A stretch of DNA of 64,000 nt from Reyranella sp. CPCC 100927 (GCF_007859315.1 NZ_VOHA01000003.1:558001-622000); one strand, 5' to 3'. Counted from the stretch's first letter, positions 17,724 to 29,271 are shown. A program made the numbers and translations. Notes: generated from the sequence alone by a model not told the origin.

Positions 17724-20700
17724 ATGCCGTGTCGAAGCAGAGGCGGGAAACGGACGGCCTGCTGGGCATTGCTGGCATGGCTGGCGATCGGCTGGACGTT
17801 TGTCGCGGTCGCGAAACCCGACAACGTGGTGAACAACGGCGGTTTCGAACAAGGCGAAGCCGGCTGGCAGTGGCAGCAATGGCTGGGCCGGGCGCTGCCC
17901 GGCTACATCGACCGCGACGACGTGCGGGAAGGGCGCGCGTCGTTCAGGTTCCACGAGGACGGCATCAACCACGAATTGTGGATGGCCGTCGAAGCTCGAA
18001 TTGAAACCGGCCGTGACTATGAACTGTCGCTGTCGTTGAAGCCGGACCGCATGCCGGAGCGTGCCGCGCGCGTCCGGCTGCTGGTTGACGGGCACGGGTG
18101 GTACGGCAGCGCCACGGGAGAGGTTGAACTGGTCCAGACCGGCGGTACGCATGCCTGGCGAACCTACGCGGTCCCCATTGCCGCATCGGCGCTGGGCAAC
18201 GCGAAGAAGGTGACGATCTTCATCTATCACGGTCAGCCCAGCCGCGGCTCGCTGGGCGTTGACGCCGTGTCGCTGAAGCCCGCGGCGCCGAGTCGTGCCC
18301 CGGCGCCGGCGCCGGGCGCGCCCGCGCCGTCGAAAGCCGTCACGTATTCGTCCTCGAATCCGGCGGTGCTGGTCGAACAGACCGATGCCCGGGTCGCCAT
18401 TCAGGCTGAGCCGGATCGCGCGCTCTACCGTGTGGGGGCCTTGCCCCGTATCACGATCCGCGCCGCGTCGGTGCCGGATACGCTGCTGACCTACCGCGTC
18501 GTCGACGGCTTCGGGCAGGTGCTTTCACACAAGACCGCCACCGGCGCGGCCGCCGACGTTCCGTTGCCGGCGGGTCATGGCTACTACGAGATCATCGCCG
18601 TTCTGACCAAGGATGGTCAGGCATTGGCCGAGGCACGCCGCAGCATCGGCGTGCTGCCGCCGCCGGCCAAGCCGGTGCGCGACGAGCCGTTCGGGCTATG
18701 GATCCAGGGGCGCGAGTACTACCCGGAGCTGGGGGTGCGCTGGGCGCGCGAGTACATCGACTGGAACGTGTACCGCGTCGAGGGTGACAAGTACCTCGCT
18801 GAACGCGCCGAAACCTTCAAGTGGTACCGGGCGAACAACATTCGGGTGCTGGCCTATCCGGCAAGCCATCCGAACGAAATCTCACGCGAGGTGATTGCCG
18901 ATACGCCCGAAGCATGGCGCGCCGAGGAAGAATGGTGGACCAAGATCGTGCAGACGCTGGGCCGCCATGTCGACGCCTGGGCCGTGGTCAACGAACCGAT
19001 ACGCGGGCACTGGAAGGGCAGTGACGCGCTGATCGTACGCTACTGGACCCTCATGCGCCGGATCGTCGATCGCTACGATACCGGCAAGCCGCTGATCGGC
19101 CCATCGCTCAGTCCCAATTCGGCAGGCCCGGTGGAGCAGTACCGCGATCTCCTGAATATGGGCTTCGGCAAGCTGATCGATGCGGTGGAGATGCACACCT
19201 ATATCACCAGTCCGGAGGACAATGACTGGGAGGGCCATACGCGGCGCATTCGGGAGATGACCAAGGCGGCGACCGGCAGGGATCTGCCGGTGTGGAGCAC
19301 GGAGCACGGCTCCAGCGCCACGTACCAGGGTGAATTGTTGCAGGCGCAGCACCTGATGCGGTCGTGGCTCGAGGCCAAGAAGATCGGCTATCCCGTCGTG
19401 ATCTGGCACATGTTCAGCCATCCCCAGGGGACCGACATGCGCGAAGTGCAGTTCGGCATCTTCCGCAACCGCAGTGCCGGGGAGGGGCCACCGCAACCGC
19501 GGCCGGCGGCGGTCGCCTTTGGCGTTATGACCCGGCAGCTCGCGGGCGCCATCTACAAGCGCACGGCCGACTATTTCGGCCCGTCCGTCAGGGCCTACGT
19601 CTTCGAACGCGACGGCAAGGCCATGATGGCGCTGTGGACCACGAGCCAGAAGACCTACGACGTGACCGTGTCGGTCGGCGACGAGACGGCGGTGACGTCG
19701 ACAGGATTGTTCGGCCGTACGACGCCGCTTGCCGCGCAGGGCGGCCTGGTACGGGTCACGGTCGATCGCAATCCGCAATTCATCGGTCCGCTGCCTGACT
19801 TTCACCTGCGCGCCGAGCCGATCGCGCGACTGGACAAGACGATCGACGTCCTGCCAGGCGCTTCGTCTGATGCGACGCTGATGCTGGTCAACCCGGGACC
19901 GGCAGCGGCCCGCTTTCGGGTCGAGTGGCTGCCGTCCGACGGCTGGCAGTTCGCGATGTCCGAGCAGGAATGGACGCTCAAGCCACACGAACGCAAGAGC
20001 GTTTCCCTGACGGCAACGGCATCGCACCGCCTGCCCATCGGTCAGTACCAGGTCTATGCCCGGGTATCGCGCGACGGGCAGCCTGTCACGACAGTGGCGG
20101 TGCAGGCCACCGTGCTGCCGCAGGTCCGCATCACCAAGGTCGAGCCGCGCGTGATCGATGGCCGCCCCGTTGTCGCCGGAACACTGCGTCGGATCGATCC
20201 CAAGCTTGACCAGGCGACCGTACGGCTGGAGGGAAGCCGTGCCGTCGGTACGGTCGCGTTTGGCGGCAGTGACGAGGCGGCCTTTGCCGTGCCGGTCGAC
20301 AATCCGGCGCCCGATCGCCTGAGCGATCTCAAGGTGGCGGTGCTAGGGGCGGACAACAAGGTCCAGATGGAGGAGGGCGTTCGCCTCAGTTTCATCGCCG
20401 CTGGTCATGTGAAGGAGAAGCCGGCCATCGACGGCGACCTCGGCGATTGGCCGGGCATCGCCGGCGGCGGTGCGCTGGCGCTGCAGTGGCGTTGGGATGA
20501 ACAGAATCTCTATCTCGCCGTGCGTGTTCGGGATGCGACGCACATGCAGGGTCAGTCTCCCACCGAAATGTGGAAGGACGACAGTGTCCAGATCGGCCTG
20601 GCGCCCGGCCAACCCGACCAACTGGTGCGCGGCTTCCTGCCCGGCCTGCAGGAAACCGACATGATGGAGCTGGACGTGGGGCTTCGCCCGTCGGGAGCGT

Positions 20701-20987
20701 CAGTCTATCGCCACGCGACGCTGAACAAGCACCTCGCGCCGATGGGCGTCGTCGATCCCAAGCTGATACGACGTGCGGTTCGCCACCAGGCGGGCATCAC
20801 CACCTACGAGCTGCAAATCCCGGTGGAACAGGCTGGCTTCAAGCCGCTGCGGGCGGGGCAGGTATTGCGGGTCAGCCTGCTGGTGAACGGCAACGACGGC
20901 CAGGGGCGCCGGACCACCGAGTGGTTCGGCGGAATCAAGGAGGCCAAGGATCCGAACCTGTTCGGTCACCTGATCCTCGTGCCGTGA
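17724..20987 (+). CDS. Secreted multidomain glycoside hydrolase (clan GH-A-like barrel with carbohydrate-binding modules)
   Basis: This 1087-residue secreted protein has a signal peptide with a twin-basic start (MPCRSRGGKR) and the hydrophobic core ALLAWLAIGW. A carbohydrate-binding jelly-roll domain (about 38-185; VVNNGGFEQGEAGWQ) precedes a Pro/Ala linker near 190-210. A TIM-barrel catalytic domain (about 325-620) has candidate acid/base E424 in AWAVVNEP and nucleophile E527 in VWSTEHG, the clan GH-A pattern also seen in GH39-like enzymes. Beta-sandwich domains follow to about 900. The C-terminus (about 905-1087; PAIDGDLGDW) resembles family 9 binding or DOMON-like modules. At the end of an EPS operon it probably trims or releases the polymer. 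The exact GH family is uncertain. Confidence 0.82.
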   Translation: MPCRSRGGKRTACWALLAWLAIGWTFVAVAKPDNVVNNGGFEQGEAGWQWQQWLGRALPGYIDRDDVREGRASFRFHEDGINHELWMAVEARIETGRDYELSLSLKPDRMPERAARVRLLVDGHGWYGSATGEVELVQTGGTHAWRTYAVPIAASALGNAKKVTIFIYHGQPSRGSLGVDAVSLKPAAPSRAPAPAPGAPAPSKAVTYSSSNPAVLVEQTDARVAIQAEPDRALYRVGALPRITIRAASVPDTLLTYRVVDGFGQVLSHKTATGAAADVPLPAGHGYYEIIAVLTKDGQALAEARRSIGVLPPPAKPVRDEPFGLWIQGREYYPELGVRWAREYIDWNVYRVEGDKYLAERAETFKWYRANNIRVLAYPASHPNEISREVIADTPEAWRAEEEWWTKIVQTLGRHVDAWAVVNEPIRGHWKGSDALIVRYWTLMRRIVDRYDTGKPLIGPSLSPNSAGPVEQYRDLLNMGFGKLIDAVEMHTYITSPEDNDWEGHTRRIREMTKAATGRDLPVWSTEHGSSATYQGELLQAQHLMRSWLEAKKIGYPVVIWHMFSHPQGTDMREVQFGIFRNRSAGEGPPQPRPAAVAFGVMTRQLAGAIYKRTADYFGPSVRAYVFERDGKAMMALWTTSQKTYDVTVSVGDETAVTSTGLFGRTTPLAAQGGLVRVTVDRNPQFIGPLPDFHLRAEPIARLDKTIDVLPGASSDATLMLVNPGPAAARFRVEWLPSDGWQFAMSEQEWTLKPHERKSVSLTATASHRLPIGQYQVYARVSRDGQPVTTVAVQATVLPQVRITKVEPRVIDGRPVVAGTLRRIDPKLDQATVRLEGSRAVGTVAFGGSDEAAFAVPVDNPAPDRLSDLKVAVLGADNKVQMEEGVRLSFIAAGHVKEKPAIDGDLGDWPGIAGGGALALQWRWDEQNLYLAVRVRDATHMQGQSPTEMWKDDSVQIGLAPGQPDQLVRGFLPGLQETDMMELDVGLRPSGASVYRHATLNKHLAPMGVVDPKLIRRAVRHQAGITTYELQIPVEQAGFKPLRAGQVLRVSLLVNGNDGQGRRTTEWFGGIKEAKDPNLFGHLILVP

Positions 20988-21012
20988 CGGCCGCCGATGC
21001 CGGACAAGAAAG

Positions 21013-21036
21013 GGGCGCGCCATGGACGGCGCGCCC
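21013..21036. terminator. GC-rich hairpin between convergent genes
   Basis: GGGCGCGCC and GGCGCGCCC are perfect 9-bp arms around the loop ATGGAC. It lies in the 69-base gap between the glycoside hydrolase stop and the end of the convergent Fcl gene. No long T-tract is present, so termination efficiency is uncertain. Position and stem strength support a bidirectional terminator. Confidence 0.6.
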
Positions 21037-21056
21037 GGAACGCGATTGAGCTGACG

Positions 21057-23094
<2,038 letters not shown>

Positions 23095-23186
23095 CTATAG
23101 GATCTTCGCGTCGTCCCTGTCGGAGCTTCCTCCCCGCGGCCCCTTGCATGGCCTCGATCGCTGTTCGCGGCGTTGAACGCGCCGTC

Positions 23187-24356
23187 TCACGGGAACGCTA
23201 TTTTTTCGGCAACCACGTCCCACGAATACGAAGCCAAGGTGTGTTGCTGTCCCTCCGTGCCCATGCGGGCCAGGCGGTCGGGATCGGCACAGGCGTCGAG
23301 GATGGCGTCAGCCAGCAACCCGGGATCGGCATGGTCGACCAGGAAACCGTAGCGGCCGTTGGCAACGATCTCGGGCAGGCCATGCCGGCGTAGTCCCAGC
23401 ACGGGCGCGCGCGAGACCAGTGCCTCGAGATAGACCTGGCCCCAGGGGTCGTTGAGCATCGGCTGCACCAGCAGCGTCGCCTGGTGATAGAGCCGCTGCA
23501 GCTCTTCCCAGGGCAGCTGGGTGTGGAACGTGATGGCCGTATTGCGGGGCACGAGCGGGCGGCTCTGTGGATCACCGATGACGGTCAGGGTCAGGTCAGG
23601 GCGCATGGCTTGCGCTCGCAGGAACGCATCGATCAGCAGTACGCCGCCCTTGGCGCGGAAATAGTGCTTGGCGACGAACAGCAGCGAGGGCCGCGCATAG
23701 TCCTTGGAACCGAAATAGGGGGCGATCCGGCCCATGCCGGAGCCGACGGCTGTGACCCGATCCGGCGGCACGCCGTAGTGATCGATGAGGTTGTCGCGCA
23801 CATAGGTGCCGAACGTGAAGATGTGCTCCAGACCGGCCAACGACTGGCGTTCGAGCTGCTCATAAGCATCGAGTGCGCGGCGCGGATAGCGCGCCGCCTC
23901 GATGTGATGCTCGCGCGCCAGCGCCCAGCTGTGATCGCAATAGAGGTAGTGCTTGACCCCGCGCGCGACATCGATGGCCGGCAAGTCCATCGTGCCGGTG
24001 TGCAGGACATGGCGAACACCCAGTTGGGCCGCTGCGTCGGCCACCTGTGCCGCCAGCCGGCGGCGCGCCAGTTCGCTGCGCAGGATCTGCTCGCCGCTGA
24101 TCGGCCGTCCGCGCCCTGTAATAATATTGCCCGCCGCGACCTGAAGTTTGCCGGCCTTGCCGAGATGGGGGTGAATGCCTTCGACGCCGATGCCAAGCCG
24201 CTGCAATCCGTCAGCGACATTCTTGGGGGCGCCGGACCAGGTACGCGGGTTGAGAGGATCGCCGAAAACGGAGGTCAGTGCGACACGGTCGAAGCGCTGC
24301 ACCTTGGCCGGGCGCGCGTGCGCATCCTGTGTCGGGTTGACCATCGCTGCCGTCAC
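23187..24356 (-). CDS. Glycosyltransferase, group 1 (GT4-like)
   Basis: This 389-residue GT-B glycosyltransferase has a short acceptor domain with FGDPLNPRTWSGAPKNVADGL. The donor domain has LLFVAKHYFRAKGGVLLIDAFL, LTVIGDP, and VQPMLNDPWGQVYLEALVSRAPVL, with the usual ExxxxE region. GTG 24356 is preferred because GAAGGACG sits about eight bases upstream; ATG 24344 is an alternative. It is divergent from the next glycosyltransferase and about 100 bases upstream of gmd. Confidence 0.88.
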   Translation of the reverse strand: MTAAMVNPTQDAHARPAKVQRFDRVALTSVFGDPLNPRTWSGAPKNVADGLQRLGIGVEGIHPHLGKAGKLQVAAGNIITGRGRPISGEQILRSELARRRLAAQVADAAAQLGVRHVLHTGTMDLPAIDVARGVKHYLYCDHSWALAREHHIEAARYPRRALDAYEQLERQSLAGLEHIFTFGTYVRDNLIDHYGVPPDRVTAVGSGMGRIAPYFGSKDYARPSLLFVAKHYFRAKGGVLLIDAFLRAQAMRPDLTLTVIGDPQSRPLVPRNTAITFHTQLPWEELQRLYHQATLLVQPMLNDPWGQVYLEALVSRAPVLGLRRHGLPEIVANGRYGFLVDHADPGLLADAILDACADPDRLARMGTEGQQHTLASYSWDVVAEKIAFP

Positions 24357-24669
24357 GCCGTCGTCCTTCGCTGCAGCACGCGGGGTGCCGGGAGCGGCAT
24401 GGAACCATCGTATCCTGCATGACGGCTAGTGATCATGGTGTGGCGGTCATCTCGATTGCGGCGGCTCTGCGGCATCACGGTGCCGGGCCCTGAGACGGCC
24501 AGCGCATCATGCAGAACCACAGATTGATCGCGGCCATGCGCGGGCCAGTGACACGTGTGATCAGCTTTACCGAGATGTCGAAGAATAGGCGGAAAATCGG
24601 CCATTCCTAGCGGGTTAAGGGCCACGTCACAGAAGGTGGTGAAGCACAGATTGGTCACATGCTGTTGTC
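24357..24669. promoter_or_regulatory. Divergent intergenic region between two glycosyltransferase genes
   Basis: These 313 bases separate two oppositely oriented glycosyltransferase genes and should carry both promoters. No clear -35/-10 pair, strong palindrome or small gene could be recognised by eye. Confidence 0.4.
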
Positions 24670-26070
24670 GTGGAGGCGGTCGATACTGTCAGTGCCCTGC
24701 AGCCGATCCTTGTCGGCGGGAGTGATGCCATAGAAAACGGTGACACGGTGGAGCAGCGTGTGGATGACGGTGCACGGGACGATCGCGACCTGATCTTCTT
24801 CTGCCCGGACGTGACGGACGCCACGACCATCAAGCGCGTGCGCCAATTCCAGGACCAGGGTTATCCGGTCACGGTATTCGGCTTTCGCCGCGAGCGCTAC
24901 AATCGCGACTACGCACCGTCGTGGCCTTACGTGCCGCTGGGCGCCACGAGCGACGGCCGCTATGGTCAACGCTTGCGCGCTTTGCTGGGCGCGTTGCCTG
25001 CGATCATCGCCAACCGCCTGCGATTGGCACGCGCGTCAGTCTTCTATGCGCGCAATATCGACCAACTGATTCTGACCCTGTTCGCCCGCCTGCTGTCGTG
25101 GTCGCGTGCGCCCATCGTCTATGAAGTGCTGGACATCCCGCCGATCCTGACGGGTCATGGCATGCAATCCCGGCTGCTGCGGGCTATCGAGCGCTTGTGC
25201 CTCAAGCGGATTCGCCTGCTGGTGGTATCGTCGCCCGGTTTCCATCGTCACTATTTCGAGGCCATCCAGAACTATGGTGGCCCCTGGTTCCTGCTGGAGA
25301 ACAAGCTGCACCCGTCGATCCGGCAGGCGCCGACACTGCCGCCGGAGGGGCGCGCCGTGGCCCGGGCGCGCCGCGCCGAGCGGCGCTGGGTGGTGGGCTA
25401 CTACGGCCTCATCCGCGGCGATGACACGTTTGAGCTGATGACACGGCTGGCCGAGCGGCTGCGCGATCGGGTTGTCTTCAAGTTCCGCGGCGTGCTGACG
25501 ACGGTCGACGAGGGCAAATTCCGCGACGCGCTCGAGCGCCATGAGAATATGATCTATGGCGGCCCTTACGTGCCGCACCAGGATCTTGGCCGCCTGTATG
25601 GCGATGTCGATTTCGCATGGGCGCTGGACCTCGAGCATGTCGACCACAACTCGCGCTGGCTGTTGCCTTGCCGGTTCTACGAGGCGGGCTTCTTTGGCGT
25701 GCCCTGCCTGGCCGTGCGCGGCTTCGAGGCGGGCGAGCGTGTCGAGCAGCTTGAGATCGGTTGGATCTTCCGCGAACCGCTGGAGGATGCCCTGGTCCGC
25801 TTCTTTGAAACACTCGATCCGGCGGACTATGAGGCACGCCGCGAGCGCCTCGAGGCGATACCGGAACGTGAGTTCGTCGCTGGCGAGGATATTGCCGCGC
25901 TGTGCACCTGGTTCGGCGACCGCAAGCCGGCTGCCGGCGACCCGGCCGCTGACAGCGAGCCTTCTGATCCAGGTTTGACCCTGACGCGGCACGCGGCCGC
26001 GATCTCCCGGAGCGTGGGCACGTGGACCGGATCTCCCAAGCAGCGGCATGTGCAAGGCCCGACGCCGTAG
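24670..26070 (+). CDS. Glycosyltransferase-like protein
   Basis: This protein of up to 466 residues looks like a GT-B glycosyltransferase. IFFCPDVTDATTIKRVRQFQDQ and YPVTVFGFRR form the first strand-helix unit. ASVFYARNIDQLILTLFARLL and PIVYEVLDIPP follow. The donor domain has VVGYYGLIRGDDTFELMTRLA, VVFKFRGVLT and LLPCRFYEAGFFGVPCLAV. The start is uncertain: the open frame begins with GTG near 24670 without a good ribosome binding site, and the folded part begins about 38 residues later. The C-terminal 60 residues are probably disordered. It is the last gene of the first EPS region. Confidence 0.75.
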   Translation: MEAVDTVSALQPILVGGSDAIENGDTVEQRVDDGARDDRDLIFFCPDVTDATTIKRVRQFQDQGYPVTVFGFRRERYNRDYAPSWPYVPLGATSDGRYGQRLRALLGALPAIIANRLRLARASVFYARNIDQLILTLFARLLSWSRAPIVYEVLDIPPILTGHGMQSRLLRAIERLCLKRIRLLVVSSPGFHRHYFEAIQNYGGPWFLLENKLHPSIRQAPTLPPEGRAVARARRAERRWVVGYYGLIRGDDTFELMTRLAERLRDRVVFKFRGVLTTVDEGKFRDALERHENMIYGGPYVPHQDLGRLYGDVDFAWALDLEHVDHNSRWLLPCRFYEAGFFGVPCLAVRGFEAGERVEQLEIGWIFREPLEDALVRFFETLDPADYEARRERLEAIPEREFVAGEDIAALCTWFGDRKPAAGDPAADSEPSDPGLTLTRHAAAISRSVGTWTGSPKQRHVQGPTP

Positions 26071-26145
26071 AACACGAATTTCGGTTGGGCCCGGCCCGGC
26101 AGTTGGGCATCATCCGCCCCGGTTCTGACCGCCGGGGGAAGCGTC

Positions 26146-27213
26146 ATGTTGTATGTTCCTGTCGAGCAGCTGCGCCGGCAGTGCGTGGAAGTCCTGCAAG
26201 CCTGGGGAATGAGCGCCGAGCATGCGGCGATCACAGCCGACATTCTGGCCGAGACCGATCTGCGCGGCGTAGAATCGCACGGTATCTCGATGCTGCCGGT
26301 CTATGACGGCATGCGGATCAAGAAGCTGAACATGCGGCCTGATATCCGCATCGTGCGCGACACGCCGGTGGCGGCGCTGATCGATGCCGACAATGCGCTG
26401 GGCCATGTACCATCGAAGATGGCCGTGGACCTGGCGATCGACAAGGCACAGCGCATGGGCATTGCCGTCGTGACGGTGAGGCGCTCGGCGCATTTCGGCG
26501 CCGCCGGCTGCTACACCGACATGATCGCACGGGCCGGCCTGGTCGGTATCGCCACGACATCCGCCCGCGGTATTGCGATGGTGCCGACCTTCGGCACCGA
26601 GCCGGTGTTCGGCACCAACCCCATTTCGGTGGCGGCGCCCGCGGGCCGGCATCCGCCGTTCAACCTCGACATGGCGACGACGCCGGTGGCCGTGAACAAG
26701 CTCAAGGTCTATTGGCTCAAGGGCAAGGAGCTGCCGGAGGGCTGGGCTTACGATGCGCAGGGCAAGCCGGAGCGCAACGCCGAGCGTGCCTTCCAGACGC
26801 GGCGCATGGCGCCGCTGGGCGGCACGCGCGAAGCCGGCGGCCACAAGGGTTACGGACTGGCGATGGCGGTCAGCATCCTGTCGGCGACGTTGGCAGGCAC
26901 GCCGTTCCAGCCGCTGCGTATCCAGCGCGAGGGCGCCGATACACCTGATAATATCGGCCACTTCTTCCTGGCGATCGATCCCAAGCTGTTTCGCGACGAG
27001 GGCGATTTCGAGCGTGATCTGGATGAGATGATCGACCACCTGCACGGCCAGACGCCGGCCGATCCGGCGCAGCCGGTGCTGGTGCCGGGCGATCCCGAAT
27101 ACGCCGAGCGCGCGGCGCGCCTGAAGAGCGGCGTGCCAATCCCCGAGACACTGGCTGCACAGCTCAAGGACGTCTGCCGGCAATCGAACGCGGCATACGT
27201 GTTGGAGGATTAG
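26146..27213 (+). CDS. Malate/L-lactate dehydrogenase family oxidoreductase (Ldh2 type)
   Basis: This 355-residue NAD(P)-dependent oxidoreductase of the family includes malate, L-sulfolactate, ureidoglycolate and piperideine-2-carboxylate reductases. Family marks are ETDLRGVESHGISML near the N-terminus with the conserved His, RRSAHFGAAGCYT, TFGTEPVFGTNPISVAAP and GGHKGYGLAMAVSIL. ATG 26146 follows GGGGGAAG. It sits just after the EPS cluster with no close metabolic partner, so the substrate is unknown. Confidence 0.88.
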   Translation: MLYVPVEQLRRQCVEVLQAWGMSAEHAAITADILAETDLRGVESHGISMLPVYDGMRIKKLNMRPDIRIVRDTPVAALIDADNALGHVPSKMAVDLAIDKAQRMGIAVVTVRRSAHFGAAGCYTDMIARAGLVGIATTSARGIAMVPTFGTEPVFGTNPISVAAPAGRHPPFNLDMATTPVAVNKLKVYWLKGKELPEGWAYDAQGKPERNAERAFQTRRMAPLGGTREAGGHKGYGLAMAVSILSATLAGTPFQPLRIQREGADTPDNIGHFFLAIDPKLFRDEGDFERDLDEMIDHLHGQTPADPAQPVLVPGDPEYAERAARLKSGVPIPETLAAQLKDVCRQSNAAYVLED

Positions 27214-27246
27214 CGCTGCGGACGCGCGTGGTTGCTGCGACCTCCT

Positions 27247-27274
27247 TGTCATCCCGAGCACAGCGAGGGATCCA
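27247..27274 (+). repeat. Dispersed repeat, single arm (family A)
   Basis: This stretch is one arm of the repeat whose core is TCATCCCGAGCGCAGCGAGG, here with one base change. Related arms in opposite orientation lie at 28478-28507. The two enclose the phosphotransferase-like gene at 27401. Paired copies occur at 28319-28445, 30516-30599 and 36742-36824. Confidence 0.7.
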
Positions 27275-27400
27275 GGGGCTTGGCTGGCAGGAGCGCTTCA
27301 TGACTGAGGGGCGCAGGCGGTCTCGGGCCAGCGCGGCGAGTGACAGGGGACGCCTGGTCCTATAGTAGCCCAGGACTGAGTAGGCAGACGGAGCCTTTTC

Positions 27401-28267
27401 TTGCAGGCATCTGACGTTTCGCGTGCGGTGGCTGCGGCTACGTCGACCGCGTCAGCGCTTGGCCTGGCAGCCGATGACGCAATCGTTCTCCAGAACGCGA
27501 ACAAGCTCACCGTGCACCTCCTGCCCTGCGACGCCCTTGCCCGGGTCGCGCCCTTGGCGCACCAGGTGGCGCAGTTCGAGATCGAGCTTGCCGGGCGGCT
27601 TGCCGAGACCGGGAGCCCTGCAGCTGCTCTCGAACCTCGGGTTCCGCGGCGCGTCTACGAGCGCGACGGCTTCGCGGTTACGCTTTGGACCTACTACGCG
27701 TCAGTGACGCCAGACGTCGCGCCAGCCGATTACGCGAATGCGCTATCGCGTCTGCACATCGGCATGCGGAAGATCGAGATCACGGCGCCGCATTTCACGG
27801 ACCGAGTCGCGGAAGCCGAGCAACTCGTGGTGAACCATCACCAGACGCCTGAACTCGCCGACGTGGACCGGGCGTTTCTCATCGGCATGTTGAAGAGCCT
27901 CAGACGAACGATCGTCGATCGCGGCGCTGCGGAGCAGTTGCTCCACGGCGAGCCGCACCCGGGCAATGTGCTGAGCACGACGTTCGGGCCGCTGTTCATC
28001 GACCTCGAGACCTGTTGCCGTGGGCCGATCGAGTTCGACCTGGCTCACGTGCCTGAGGCGGTCATCGAGCACTATCCGGGCGTTGATCAGGTGCTGCTGG
28101 GCGAGTGCCGCGCCCTCGTTCTTGCGATGGTCGCAGCGTGGCGGTGGGACGCGGGCGACCAGTTCCCGAACGGCCGACTTTGGGCCCAACGATTCATCCG
28201 CACCCTACGCAAGGGTGCACCGTGGCCATCGCTCGATGCAATGACACGGCGCTTCGCTGGGTCGTAG
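27401..28267 (+). CDS. APH-like phosphotransferase
   Basis: This 288-residue protein of the aminoglycoside phosphotransferase/choline kinase-like fold carries LLHGEPHPGNVL, the catalytic-loop HGxxHxxN motif, and FIDLETC, the metal-binding Asp. The N-terminal lobe is weakly conserved. It starts with TTG, with GGAG six to ten bases upstream. Relatives phosphorylate antibiotics or small alcohols; the substrate here is unknown. The gene is alone, lies between inverted copies of a dispersed repeat, and has codon use that looks somewhat less biased than its neighbours, so acquisition is possible. Confidence 0.72.
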   Translation: MQASDVSRAVAAATSTASALGLAADDAIVLQNANKLTVHLLPCDALARVAPLAHQVAQFEIELAGRLAETGSPAAALEPRVPRRVYERDGFAVTLWTYYASVTPDVAPADYANALSRLHIGMRKIEITAPHFTDRVAEAEQLVVNHHQTPELADVDRAFLIGMLKSLRRTIVDRGAAEQLLHGEPHPGNVLSTTFGPLFIDLETCCRGPIEFDLAHVPEAVIEHYPGVDQVLLGECRALVLAMVAAWRWDAGDQFPNGRLWAQRFIRTLRKGAPWPSLDAMTRRFAGS

Positions 28268-28271
28268 GCTG

Positions 28272-28477
28272 GAGCGGTTCACGTTTTGATAGAAGCGGAG
28301 AGGCCTGATCGGCCGCCGCTGTCATCCTGAGCGAAGCGAAGGATCCTGCGGTGTTGGTATAACCGCTGTCGGCGCTGATGATCACCAGCGCCGACGCTCT
28401 TTGAGCGATCCACCGCAAGGTCCTTCGCTGCGCTCAGGACGACGGCAATGGCGATTCCATCACACGATGAACCGCTC
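28272..28477. repeat. Nested inverted-repeat element with family A arms
   Basis: Three nested pairs share one centre. The outer arms are GAGCGGTTCA (28272-28281) and TGAACCGCTC (28468-28477). The family A-like arms lie at 28319-28353 and 28411-28445 with several mismatches. An inner hairpin GTCGGCGCTG/CAGCGCCGAC lies at 28368-28395. It occupies almost the whole gap between the phosphotransferase-like gene and the SDR gene. Confidence 0.7.
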
Positions 28478-28507
28478 TAGATCCCTCGCTGGGCTCGGGA
28501 TGACAGC
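28478..28507 (-). repeat. Dispersed repeat, single arm (family A, reverse)
   Basis: This reverse-orientation copy of the family A core has a one-base change in the middle. It directly follows the nested element and ends just before the SDR stop. Its partner in forward orientation is at 27247-27274. Confidence 0.65.
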
Positions 28508-28515
28508 ATCTCCGA

Positions 28516-29271
28516 TCAGGCCGCCAGCCAGCCGCCGTCGACCGGCAATTCGATACCGGTCACGAACGAGGCGTCGCTGCTCGCCAGATAGATGATCGCG
28601 GCCGCGATCTCCTCGGGCTTGCCGAACCGCCCCATGGCATGCCGAGCCTGCGAGCGGGCTGCCGCAGCGTTGGCATCGGGGGCCCGGTTGAGCGAGCGGC
28701 GCAGGAGCGGTGTCTCGGTTGCGCCGGGCAGCACGGTGTTGCAGCGCACGCCCTGGTCGACATAGTCGAGTGCCACGGCCTTGGTCAGCGCCACCACGGC
28801 ACCTTTCGACGTGACGTACGAGGCGTTGTTGCGACCGCCGGCGCGCGCCAGTTGCGAGGCGATGGTGACGATGGCGCCGTGCTTCTGGGCTGTCATCGGC
28901 CGCAGGCACTCGCGGATCCACAGGAACGTGCCGGTGGCGTTGACCGCCATCACCTCGTTCCAGTGCGCCAGCGTGGTCTCCAGGGCCGGCTTGCCCAGCG
29001 AGATCCCGGCGGCGGTGACCAGGATATCGACACGGCCCCAGGCTGCCACGGTGTCGTCGACCGTGCGACGCGCCAGCTCTTCGTCCAGCACGTCACCGGC
29101 CACACTGCGGCAGTGGCCCTCACCGAGGGCGTGGGTGAGCGCGGCGAGCGCCGCTGCGTCGCGATCGACGGCCACGATGCGCGCGCCTTCGCGCACCGCG
29201 AGCTCGGCGGTGGCCCGGCCGATGCCGGACGCTGCGCCCGTGAGAACGGCAACCTGACCTGCAAGCTTCAT
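28516..29271 (-). CDS. Short-chain dehydrogenase/reductase
   Basis: This 251-residue classical SDR has the NAD(P)-binding TGAASGIGRA, the NNAG-type segment VTAAGIS, the catalytic Ser in IASQLA and YVTSKGAVVALTKA with Tyr and Lys. A C-terminal TGIELPVDGGW segment is typical of the family. An Asp after the second strand (AVDRD) suggests NAD preference. ATG 29271 follows GGGAGG. It is divergent from the aminotransferase gene across 61 bases. Confidence 0.92.
   Translation of the reverse strand: MKLAGQVAVLTGAASGIGRATAELAVREGARIVAVDRDAAALAALTHALGEGHCRSVAGDVLDEELARRTVDDTVAAWGRVDILVTAAGISLGKPALETTLAHWNEVMAVNATGTFLWIRECLRPMTAQKHGAIVTIASQLARAGGRNNASYVTSKGAVVALTKAVALDYVDQGVRCNTVLPGATETPLLRRSLNRAPDANAAAARSQARHAMGRFGKPEEIAAAIIYLASSDASFVTGIELPVDGGWLAA

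Noticed and set aside
24659..24670. ATG at about 24659 as start of the glycosyltransferase-like gene
   Set aside because: It is in another frame than the long open frame that follows; GTG near 24670 or a later start is needed.
27247..28507. Repeats near the phosphotransferase gene as a CRISPR array
   Set aside because: The copies are palindromic, unevenly spaced and in opposite orientation, with no spacers or cas genes.
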